A DNA stretch of 64,000 nt from Diphasiastrum complanatum (Eukaryota; Streptophyta; Lycopodiopsida; Lycopodiales; Lycopodiaceae), in contig MU831844.1 of NCBI GenBank assembly GCA_029204225.1, positions 1-64,000 on the forward strand, written 5' to 3'. The translations under genes and the position numbers were made by a program. The stretch's first letter is position 1. Each line of letters begins with the position of its first letter. Below are positions 12,085 to 24,400 of this stretch, in pieces. The notes below the pieces were generated by a model. That model did no database searches. It had not been told where the DNA came from and saw only the letters and a list, made by a program, of their open reading frames with translations.

Positions 12085-12317
12085 ATGAATACGCATGCAA
12101 CTCAAATGGGTGATCCTCCTACGACTGCAAACGATGTGGGAGCAAAAGAAATGACAACCCATGACGAAGAGGATGGCCAGGTCAAAAGAGCCATGGAATT
12201 GTCCAGATCTGAAAATGAAGGGACAAAATTTTCGGCGAAATATATCCTCCGGCAGAAGCAATACAGAAGGGCACTGTACAGTTCTGTACCTACTCTCACT
12301 CTCGGCATAATGGGAGG
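12085..12317 (+). CDS. Transporter exon 1
   Basis: Codes for residues 1-77 and two bases of residue 78. It holds the hydrophilic, acidic N-terminal tail and the first half of membrane segment 1 (SVPTLTLGIMG). The donor is GG|GTATGC. Confidence 0.85.
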
Positions 12318-12953
12318 GTATGCAGATCCTTCTTTCTCCAATTTCTGACTTCAGTAGACAGCATAGACCAAAACATAGGCCACATTAAACGGATATACTT
12401 TTTTTTAATCTGACAGTCAAGCAGTTTGGATTGAATATGCCATATCAATAGATTTGCTTTCTTTTATCTTGCAATCAAGCATTTATGATTCATGGGTTGT
12501 GGTAAATTGTGACGGGTTATTGTAAATTTTGACGCTTCTGTTCAGAAGGGAGATCATAGCTGTCTGTACTGTGCATGTGCATGCAAAATTATATCTAAAT
12601 ATTTGCAGGTTGGCGATTGTAGTGCTATCAGATTGAACTGAGTGGTGAGTTTTATTTGCTTGAAAGAGTAGAGAAACAGATCAGCTTGCAAGACTACAAG
12701 ACAGAAATAGAATATAGCTTGAAAGATTAGACAGAGGCATTGCTGCCTTTTTCTGTATATCTTATTTCCTGGGTCCTCACAAAGTATTGGGTACAGCCTT
12801 TCACAATTATTTATGATGTAGCTGTCAAATGTGAACAAATTCTTGGGTATTGCAAATTGGGGCCAGGGGGCAGGGGCTATCCATACAAGACGATGCCGTG
12901 TCTCTTTCTCTCTCTTTTTACAAAAAGTCTTTCCTAGGTACATGTACCATCAA

Positions 12954-13001
<48 letters not shown>

Positions 13002-14197
13002 GAACGATTTGTTTTTGTTTATTTTAGAGCAATCTTATATTTTGGGGGTAAGGTCACCCTTTGAGGCCATTTCACCCAAGAAAGAACTTCAGTCAAGGGT
13101 GGTGACGGCTAGAGGCCCCTAGGGACCTTCCGCGACGTGAAAACTATTTTTTTTTTAACTTTTATTTTGTTGTAATTTTCTTGCACCTTTTGGCAAAAGG
13201 TTTTTTTTTTTTTTTTTGCATGCACCATTTAGGCGTTGGAAGGTGCATATTAAAAAACAAAACAAGTTCACAAATTGCCTTGTGGGAGTCAAATCCATTT
13301 TCTTCATGAAATAGACAAAAGTGGTTTCACATATGGGAGAATGGATTTTTCAATAACCTTTCATGGGGGATCCTGCCATAAAATATGGTGAGGCCATTGG
13401 GTTGAGTCCATAATAGCCTCACCAGCTTTTATGGCAAGATGACCCAATTGAAACATCACTAGAAAATTTATTCACTTATGTAAAGAATGAGTGATGCTAC
13501 TCAAAATAGCAGGTTGAACTCAATCTCTCGCAACTTGGGGACTACCTAATACTCATGCCACCCTAAAGAGTGTGGGACCACAATGAGTTGTCTCTTTTCC
13601 CTTTCTCTCGCCGATTGTGTTAAACCCCCAGTTGGGGCTTACGAGCACGCCCCACACGAGGGAGGGGTTTGGCCCCGGTGCCCTCCAGTGGCTGACGCGT
13701 GTCAGCCGTGCAGTGCCCGCCAAAATTCGTCGGGCACCTGATTTTTGCGGGCGGCACCAGGGCTGGCGAGCGGGCAGGCGGGTGCCGGCGGCGCCGGGCA
13801 GGCAGGCCCGTGCACCGGTAGCGCCGGGCAGCAGGGGTGGCACTGGGCAGCCAGGCCCAGACACTGGTGGCGCCGGGGCGGCCGGGCAGCGGGGGGGTGC
13901 GCCGGGCGGCGGTGGGAGCTGGGACTGGCGCTGGGCAGCGGGCAGCGGTGGCGCCGGGTCATCGGGCAGTTGGCCCCAGGGCGGTGGGCAGGGGCAGCCT
14001 CACACACACACACATGCCAAATAATGGGGAGTTTGTATATATATGCCCTCCCCAAAGTTTGATAGGAATGCTTATGGGACAAAGATTGGCTGCCTGGACA
14101 CGTGGCGTCCGGGCAGCCAATTTTCAAAAAAAAAAAAAACATGTGGTCAGGAGGGCACTGGGGCCAAATGGCCACCGTGCTCGCTAGATGCGAGGCC

Positions 14198-14228
<31 letters not shown>

Positions 14229-17133
14229 AGATACCATTTATGGTGTTCCATTCTCTCTCTAAAAATGTGGGGACCACATATAACTTGTCCCTTTCTCTCC
14301 TCTCTTCCCACGTGTGTGGGGACCACCCATCTTCTCTCTCCCTCTCCATGTGGAAACCACCTCTTTTTATGGCATGTTTTATGTACTATGGAAGGGGTCG
14401 GGCACATGCCATTATGCCCAGTAAGGATTTTCAAAAAAAATTGGGCGAGGGCCGACCGAGCCTAAATTTTTGGAAAGCCGAACCGGGTAGAATGGTTTGT
14501 GCCCGACGCCTTCCATTGCGTAATGGATACTTTGACTTTTTTCACATGTCCTTTATGAAGCATAATGAGAACTTAGATTTTTTTTAACCAGTCAAAAACT
14601 GCCACGTGGCAGCCTAACGCTTGACTCCTGATGCGCAGGCTAGAAAGCGCACCAATTCTTTTTTTAAAAACAGAAGACTATTCTGCTTTTTAATCTATTC
14701 AAAAAATGGGCAGAATAATCACCAAGTATCCATTACGTGAGGGGAAAGCCCTAGGGCAAGGGCCTTCCATAATGACACATGTGAAAAAAAAAATTAAATA
14801 GTTTCTTTTTTTTGTGGTTGTTTTTTTCGCTTATCTTTTTTTCCTTGTTTTTTGTCTTGCGATTTTTTTTTTGTCATCGCATTTTTCGCAAAAAGAATTT
14901 TACTATTTTTTTTTTTCATTTTTTTTGATGGAATGTGCATGCCCTGTGTGACTGTGAAATGCACATTTCATCGTAACTTTCATGTGCTATGTGCCAAGTT
15001 TTTATTGGCGATATCACTTGATAATTATGACGAATGCTCAAAAAAATTCTGGGCCTGATTTTATCTGAACATTGGCATTACAATTCATAAAAGTTTATGA
15101 GCCTATCCTCTTTTATGACCTGAAAGCCATAGGCGGCTATTTTCCACCAATTATTGCACTTAAAGACTTATCGAGAGGGAGTGTTTTTATGAGAAAATGG
15201 ATTTTTCAGTGACCTTTCCATTATGGGACCTTACATGAAAGATCGCAAGGCCATTAGGCCGAGCCATTTTTATGACAAGATGACCCAATGGAAATGTATT
15301 ATGGAAGGCGCGGGCAAAGGACATTCTTCTCGGTAATGATTTCCAGAGGGGCCGAGCCTAAATGTTTTTGGAAAGCCGAACCAGACAGAATGTCCTCTGT
15401 GCAACGCATTCCATTGCGTAATGGGTACCTTGAACTTTTTCACATGTACATTACAAAGCATAATAGGCAGTTTGATTTTGACTAACCAGTATGAACGTGC
15501 CACGTGACAACCATATAGATGCCGTACGTACGTGCAACTAAAAAGCGCAAAATCTGCGTTGGAAAAAAAGTACATGTTTTTTGCTTTCTAATCCGTTCAA
15601 AAAATGGGCATAATAGTCACAAGGTATCCATTACGTTATTAGAAACCTCATTCACTTATTGGTTAGGACCATCTAAGACTCCATATGGAGACCACTTCTT
15701 TTTTATATGATGTGGTTTATGATTCATGAACAACATTAGGAACACTTTTATAGAGATGTTCCCACCCTCTCTCCCACTTATTGGTGCCTCCGTGAAACCA
15801 TCAAAATTATACCAACTTTTGTAAGTTATAACTAACACATCTCTAGTTTAGGGGAAAGCCCATGGGATGAACACATACTTTCTCCTCTTCTATCCAGAAT
15901 CTGGTCTAGAATCCTTAAAAGAAAACCAAGATCTTGTATATGCTCTGTAATAGCCTAGTGTAGCTAGAGAACTTAGAATCCTTGACAAGCTCATTTCTTT
16001 GGAATTGAAATGTTTTCAAGGAATGTTACATTAAGTTTGGAACAAATTGATCCCAAAATGACTTGCTTTTCTTTTGTCCAAGCAAGTTCAAGTCTGTGGG
16101 TTCTTACATACAAGCTGCTGTAAGCTGTTTTGATTTTGATTGGAAGTTGTGTTGCTGCAGAGCTGTGCTACCAGTGTCTTGGGCATTCAGTGTGACAGGA
16201 ATAGGATGTGGGTTTTTGATAATGCTTGTGGTGGCTCTTGCAAATACATACACATGTGATTTGCTTCTCCGACAGACTTTCAAAACTGGAGCAACTGATT
16301 ATGAATCTCTTGCATTCCTTGTTGGTGGGCGATGGTGGAAGGTAATGTCTTCAGTAAAAATTTCAGATGAGAATCGTTTGGCCTTCATGCTGATTAACCA
16401 CATCTGAAATCAATTTGAGAAAGGATTTCAAAGATGTGAAATTTTTTTATATTTCACCTTCCAATCATTGAAAAGCACTAAAGTCCACTTTATTGCATTG
16501 GCCAGCTTGTAACAGAAATCAGCATTGTGGTTCTGTTAGTTGGCTCTCTTGTAGGAGGGATACAACAAACTGGTGAAGCAGCTGCAATTGGCATCCTTTC
16601 TCTCTCCGGAAATGCACCACACTGGCTTGTAGGTGGAAGTGGACGAGTTCTTATGGCCTTGACCACAGCTTTCATTGTTGGGCCACTTTGCCTTGTTGAA
16701 AAACTCCGGCAGGTGTGCTATTTCTTCATTAACTAATGCATCGTGTCACGTGATAGCTGCTAGAGTTGGTATAGGATGGATTCCTATAGTAGTTGCTTAG
16801 AAATTATGAGCTTGTATTGAAATGACGAAGTTGTGTTTATAAATAGATGATTATTATCCACGCTCTCTACCTAAGGTGTATGGGTCAACACAAAATGAAT
16901 CCGTTATAAACACTTGGAAACTTTAACTAGTGGTAAAAATACCATAATAATGTACGATGTATTACAGTGCTTTTATAAGAGAAGAATTATGAGCATAAGT
17001 CAAATGAGCAAGGATAATTTCTATCACATAAGACTACCAGTGTGAAAATACTTCTGATGTCAACATTAGGAAAAAGGTTGGTAGCTGATGAAAGTTCAGA
17101 AGAACTCAGCATGCACCATCCCCCAAATGGGTG

Positions 17134-17190
<57 letters not shown>

Positions 17191-20100
17191 GATTGCGTAT
17201 TTAGAGTATTCAGTGCTTTACGATAATATCTAGTTGGGACAAAAGTTTGTCATCCTCTTATTTCTTGTAGTATGTTTTGTAGCTGGAATATGCAGCAACA
17301 GTGGGTACCGCTATTGTTTTTTGGCTTGTGGTCTCCATAATGGCAGATTCCATCAAGCATGGATTGCCTGCAATTGGCACCGGGCTTCCATATTGGGGCT
17401 TCAGTAGCATTGGTGAATATCTATGCCAAAATTTGATGTGAATTCTAGTCTCCTGACCATTTCCTTTTACTCGAAATATTTCATAGAAGGCAATTGTAGT
17501 CACAATGTTGAGTAGTGCATCAATAAAGACAATGTCCTTGTTTACAGTTCTTGCTTTTCATTGTGGAAAAAAAGAACATGTTCGTCTTAGAAAACAAGCC
17601 TTTTTTGCTTTAAACTTGAAGCTATTTTCTTTGAGGTTGGAGATAGCATATGCAGAAAATTTTTAAATTTCCTTATGTGTCAAGCCTAGCAACACGAGTT
17701 TTCAGGAACATGCAAGATTTATTCTTCATATTGTTCTCTATAATCAGTAATTTTCATTTCTAGAAAATAAGGTGACATATTATAAAATCTTAACTTTTAT
17801 AATCTGTATATGTCTTTGAGATGATTCTACCAGTAAATGAACTTCTATTGTGCTTAATATCACGTAGAGGTCTCTGTACAATTATGAGCAAAACAACCTA
17901 ATAAAACATGGACAGATATAGGATATTGTTAATGCAAAGAAATATTGTGTCTAGAATAGTAACTCATCGACAACACTGAAGTGTTGAGGCTAAATGTGCT
18001 CTTAATATGTGGTTAAATTGTCCTATTCTTTGATTTAAACATGTCTCAAAATAGTCAACCAACTAGAGATGAGATCTTCCTTCTTACTCTATCTGAGCGT
18101 CCATGTGTCAGATCTTCACCTACCGCAAGGGGCCCAATAATGTCTAGACATAATAACAATCGATACTAATAAGGTTAATGTATTTATTAGCCTTTAGTAA
18201 GTCGTTTGTCAGTGAAGGCCCAAGGAGGTGCCAATAATAATGCTTGTGATTGTTTCCTCAAAAGAACACTATTCTTAGAGTCAATATAATGAAAATGATG
18301 AACTTGCACCATAAGAGAATACTACATTGAAGAAGAAAACCGCCAAAATGTATGTGCTGAAGTAGTAACTGAAAACGTGGATGAAAAATGAAAATAAGCT
18401 CATTGTGAATTGTGTTATATTACTGGCCCAAAATTGCCAAATAAAGGCATGAATATAAACCGAATAACTGCAATATACCATACGGATGTTGCTTAATACA
18501 TATAGTTTCCACATCAGTTTTTGATGGACCAAGAATGCCAAATGAAGGTATGACTATGCAGTGTCTGACAGAAGTATGCAATAACAATTGAGCTGCCTTG
18601 TATAAAGAGCTACCATGCCAACTGTATAGAGCTAGAGTGCCACCTAGATGTAGCTAGATGCTGTATGAGACTCGATACACAAAGATACCCCCCACAAAGC
18701 ATATAAACCACAAATACCAAGTAACAATAGGAAATCGTGGCTTGGGAGAAGCAAGTATATCCCAAGCTATCCATTCATGCATGCCAAATAGTTCAAGTAA
18801 TAACTGGCTTGGGACATGCAAGTAAATTCCAATCTGGTTGCCTGAGCCATGAATGTCAATGACGGCAACAATAGACAACTTGGAAAAAAAAGAGGATACC
18901 CAAGTCCGCTGATGCACCAAATCTACGATACATAATCAACAGTAAATGGCTCCACATAAAGGAATAAAACCCATGCAGCCATTTAGAATATGAATGTCAG
19001 ACAAGCATAGAAATAGATCCTCGAAAGAACTGCAAAAGGATCCATGGTATTGAAATCCTGCATGAAAAGATGGGTTTGAGTGGAACTGTTGTGTGGAAAT
19101 TGCTATAGCACTCATGTAAGGACTTTCTTAGTAAGAATGAGGGATAGCTCAAAAATGGATGAGGGAACAATGAAAGAGGGAAGAGATAGCAAGGAAATCA
19201 ATGATGAGAAAGTCCAAAAAAATTGGTGACAGAGACTGACATAAAATCTATGGCAAAAGAAACTATAAAAGAGGTGCACAAGCAACAGAATTTTGGAAGC
19301 GCACCAACTCGTCTTGATCTTCAAGTTGACAGGAAGAAAATAAACATGGAGTAACATGTACAAGAGGAACCGTGGGAGGTTTATCAGCGAAGGTTTAACA
19401 GAAAGATATCAACATGGAGGAACACAGAAAATTAACCATGGAATGCATATGAGAAGTAGCTGTGAAATGGAAGGTACGAAAGTGGCAGCAATGAGCAGAA
19501 CAAAAGGTGAAGTTGATTTTCGACAGACTGTAGGTGCACTTAAGCCTCATTATCGCGTTGCCTGTACTGTAGCATATGTATACTGATCACGTGCTTTAAT
19601 AAAGCTAAAAATAGTTCTTTGCTCAGCGTTTGATGTGAATGCTGCTCCTGTTTAGCCAGAAGGAAGAAGAATGACTATGAAGACCTTTTTTGGGATTTTC
19701 TTCGCATTCTCATTACTTTTGAAATTTGTTCGCCATCAGTGTATATTACTGAAATTCAACAGTAATCCCTTCTAGAGGCTGCATCATTGCTATTTCTCAA
19801 GAGCAATGATTGTTTCACATGCTTTGAGTGTTCTAATGATCATAGATTCATAGTTGAGCACTGTTCTTTCAAATCTTGACGTATCATGATACTTAGAGAT
19901 GAAGGATTCTTCTTATGGCCAAACCAAAACTGTGATTTCATGCCTTTTGAGCAAGTCTGATCATATTTGAAAGGCACTAAGCTCTCAGATGTGCTTTCTC
20001 TCATGTTGTTCCTTCTCAAGAAAGAAGAGCATTTCGGAAGCTAGGAGCAAAAGTTGACATGGAACCATGGCATCATGGTCCAATCACCAACAATGGAGAA

Positions 20101-21391
20101 TAGAAATGATTTTGTCTTTTCTCAGGAGAAATACCATTGCGTTTGATTTGTCTTAATAAGACAAATCTCCTATCAAACAATTGTTCAGATAATGTAAAAA
20201 CAATCCTTTCCGAAGGGACAGTGCCTGCACACACAGACAATCTTTGTGAAGATCCGTGTGATCTTGTTTAGAGTTAATATTGATATTATGTTTGTCGAGA
20301 CCTGCCTTTTTATAGGCAGGACATATAGGCTACAATAGGGACATGTGATTGAAGAAGTCAGAGATTGGAAGAAAGGCCATTTCGCTTTTTAGCTTCACCC
20401 TCTCCAGTGTTAGCAAGGAAACTAGCAGGTCATCATATCCCTAGTTTCTTGTTTAATGTACTATTAAACATTTCACTGCCTTTGTTTGATAATCCAGAGT
20501 ACAATCTTCCATCCAAAATAGACTTGCAATTTTATGCTTTCAAGAGACTAATTACAACAATCAGAGTGAAAGGTCGCAAAATTTGAACATGGCTACTTCT
20601 TTTACATGTTACAGCTGCAGAAACCCACAATATTTGGGTTGCAGGAAAACGGTATTTTTTTGTAGGAATTTCTTTTAATTTAGTTAATATATTCTGCAAA
20701 TCGGAGATGAGTTGGTGATTGTCATGCATATAAGCTTTTTATCTCTATCCTGACTATTTTTGTGTGTTATTGCAACAGGATCTGTAACACAAGCTGTTTC
20801 AATTTTTGGTTTTGCATTCTATATACAACCGATAATGATGCCCTTGTACTCAGAGATGCCTAGTGGGAAGGTCGGCGTGAAGCTTACATCATACACTGTT
20901 CGCATAGTTATTCTTGGTAAAGAAACATATCCTCCCAGCTATCATATGCTTTAAGGATTTCATCAATTTTCAGTCATTGTATTCTTTGTTGCTTGTAGTG
21001 CCGGTTACTGAATCCAGCCATGTAGAGAAATTAGATTCACTAGCCCATTAAGTATGGCAAAAATTCTCGTGTTTTCTTTTCAATCAGGCTTAATTTTTGT
21101 ATCCAATTCCTTAATTGGTTTTGCTTAGGTTTCTACATACCTTGCTCTGTTTCAATTAGTATTTTTGATGAGCAGAAGTTTTCTTACTAGAATATTATAT
21201 AATGTAAATAATGGCTGGGCAGCACAGTTGTTTTGGAGTTACATGATGTTTTAGGAATCATTGGATTGTCCTATGGTGCTGATTAGAGATTTTGAAAAAT
21301 CCACAGTAAATAGCTTCATTAGTCTAGTAGCATATAAGACAAAATGAATAGAAATGAAAGCCATTGTGGTACAATGGTCCTGGAAGTCTTC

Positions 21392-21428
<37 letters not shown>

Positions 21429-24400
21429 AGACACACACACACACACACACACACAGATATATACATGTCTGCAAAACATAGATGCACTGCATTCCGGAAC
21501 ACTGCGTTCCAGGAGCGTTCTGGAATGCAAGTTCCGGAACGGTTCCGGGATCTGGGAGCGTTCCGGATCGGAAAGTTGCAATTTTCTTTTTTGTTTTTTT
21601 TAAACAGTGTGTTGGAGTGGAAAAAACAACATTGAAGGACATACAAAAAATTTCTTCATTGTTCACCATCACCTTCAACAGAGTATTATAGATAATGTTG
21701 AACTACTGAAAGTTTTCTGCCTTAATTTGTCAAGAATATGAACAGGGGAACTCAATGAACTAAAAAGTCCAAGAACCACTGAGTGTTTCACAAGTAGCAA
21801 GGTTCAATTGCACCACGTCTAGCACCAATAAAACTTAAAAGCCACTCGCAAAATATGACCTGTCTCAAAGATAACATTGGGAACACCAGATCTGGCTGAG
21901 AATTCAATACTTGCAAGTTGGTAAAGTGAGTCACTAAGGAGATGTGCATATGAACAAATGAACTGCTACAGTCACAGTCACATTTCGGAACCACTGTTCA
22001 TCTCTTCTAGGATAAACTAGTGAATGTGTACGACGTTGCCAACATAATACATATTACAGATTCTAAACTGTCTAAATTATAATGATTAATTTGGTAAAAG
22101 AACATGGACATAGTTCACAGAGCAGCCCTATAATTGTAAGAGGGAACCATGCGCCTTTCAAACTTACACAATAGGATCTTCCAAAAGAGGAAAAAAGAAT
22201 GTCACCATTGTTTGATCCATGACAAGTTCGCTTTTGTTTAAAGATATTGCAAGCTCATCTAAATATTGTATCATTCCTTCAGCTTGAAAATAACGATTGC
22301 TTGGTAACTTTTGTTGAGCAAGCATCACTTGGTGGCACTTTCTATGTAGAGGCAATCAAAGGAAACAAGTTGAACTGATATCTTGCAAAAACTTGCAGGT
22401 ACATCCTTTTTCATATACAGCTCTGCCGGTTTTTTTGGCGCTGCATATTATGGTCAGGATACACAAAGCAATATTCTACAGAACCAGTGGCTAGGAGGCG
22501 GTGTTCCTCAAGGAATTCTGAATTTAGCAATGTCTTGTATGTCATTTTACCTCTCTTATTCTCAAGATGTTTTGAGATTAGGTCTCAAACTGTTTGTGAT
22601 AGGGAAGTGAATCTTTGTGCAATATGCACTTTTTGACAAGGATCTATCATGGAGCTTAGCAACCATACTAGCAATCACAAAAAGCCAATCCACCATAGCT
22701 TGCATAAACACAACTTGATACTAAAAGAATTCAAAAAATAGACCAAAAACAGGGATTACATACAAGCTAATTATTTTCAAGGGGCCCTTAATATGAGAAC
22801 TGTTTCAAGCTCCTAAAGTCATGTGCCCATACATGGCACTTACCATAGCTACTAACTAATGCAATAAAACTACTATGTAGAATGTGTCGATAAGATAGAT
22901 TTTAACTCACTACTTTAACGCTCCCTTGACCCCTAATTCATCTTACACAGATCCAACTTTTCTCTAAAGAGCTCAAACTTAGCAATACATATTACAAAGT
23001 GGCTTAGTAAAAATTGTTAGCTAGCTGATCCCTTGTCCTACAATGTCTCATCGAATTTTTTAAATAAGAGCTTTTCTATAATGAAGTAGTATTTTACTTC
23101 TATATGTTTAGTACGTACGTGAAACATGGCATTCCTCACTAGTTGTATGCCACTCTGGCTGTCACTCTTGATTACTGTCACATGCTTCACTTGTGGAATA
23201 CCCATATCTTCCAGCACTTTGCATAACCATATGGCCTCCCGAGTTGTTGAACTTAATGCTTGTACTTAGCTTCGGTATTGGAGAGGGCAATGGTCTCTTG
23301 CTTTTTACTTGACCAAGAAAAGTTGTTGTTAACCAGTGGTAGATCTCCTGTCATCTATACTTCCTGCCCAATCTGCATTCACATAATCTTGTAATATCGG
23401 CAAACTGCACTCTCTCCCATATATCAAGCCATGTGTAGCTGTTCCCTTGACATAGCAAACTATTCTGTATTACAGCATCATACAACATTACCAAGCTACA
23501 GATTCGTAGGCAATCAATTGAACAAAAACTGTAATTTAGAGAGAAAAACAAAGCTGCACTTCACAACACTGATAACTTCACCCATAACTGAACTAGAAAA
23601 GAGGTACATATGGACGCACCTATACGATTGCAGATTCAACCCAAAAAGGAAAAACAAAGCTGAAAAGGCAAATGTTGTAGAGTCATCAAAGGATGCTGAG
23701 AGCTTGTGAGGAGTGTCTATGGTGATTGATTGATGTGATCTGCATGCTACACTAGATCCTAATAGGATTTTAACACCTTGAACTACTTCTAAAAGTAGAA
23801 ACTAGGGAAGTTCTTCTTTATGCTTTCAACCCATTTCCACAAATCATTATTCTCAGTCCGACCCTTCCACCTAATCAAGCGTTCCAAAGGTACACTAAGC
23901 GATAAATCCTTCAAGTAGGTGTGAGGCCCTTTTTCAACCCCTATTTTTAGTAGGCGGCCTTCGTTTTTCTTTGGGTACCTGTGTCACCACAGGCCGGTGA
24001 CTTAGCCATTTCTGTATTTACAAGAAGTACATCTATAAGTAAATAACAAGGATAGATGTCATATAGTTTATTGGACAAAATCATTAAGGTCTATATTACC
24101 AGGAGCATCCTGTTGAATAAGAGCTGATTTTTGTTCTTTCTTATGCTAGTTGCTTGGCAACCCAGATATCTTTTTGCTCCTACCTTGTCTTGCTAGGATT
24201 GTACTACTGAAACTTTTCTCTCTCCTCCTTTGCTCTAGTGCTGTGGAAGCACTAGCTAGTGAGTTGTAAATTATGCATTCATGAAGCTGATCTCTTCCAT
24301 ATTAAAGTGCCGAAGTTTCTCGTTGCCCTCCCTATTGCTGGTTAAAGTCTGAAAGTTTGGTCTGTAATAAGTGGGTGATAACATCCAAACTATTTTGGTA

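Larger units (their letters stand above)
12318..16160 (+). other. Intron 1 of the transporter gene, filled with repeats
   Basis: 3.8 kb between phase-matched exons. It holds two CT microsatellites, a GC-rich repetitive block, duplicated repeat segments (13325-13455 resembles 15185-15297; 14385-14738 resembles 15296-15636) and MITE-like inverted-repeat elements. No coding exon was found in it and none is needed, because exon 1 joins exon 2 in frame within membrane segment 1. Confidence 0.75.

Noticed and set aside
13553-14349. Long ORFs on both strands (up to 215 codons) in the GC-rich part of intron 1
   Set aside because: All frames are open because the DNA is GC-rich and repetitive. The translations are low-complexity G/A/P/R with no domain.
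12318-16160. Possible missing exon between transporter exons 1 and 2, because the intron is long
   Set aside because: Exon 1 ends in phase 2 and exon 2 supplies the last base of a glycine codon. The joined text LGIMG-GAVLPVSW is the normal first membrane segment of the family, so no exon is missing.
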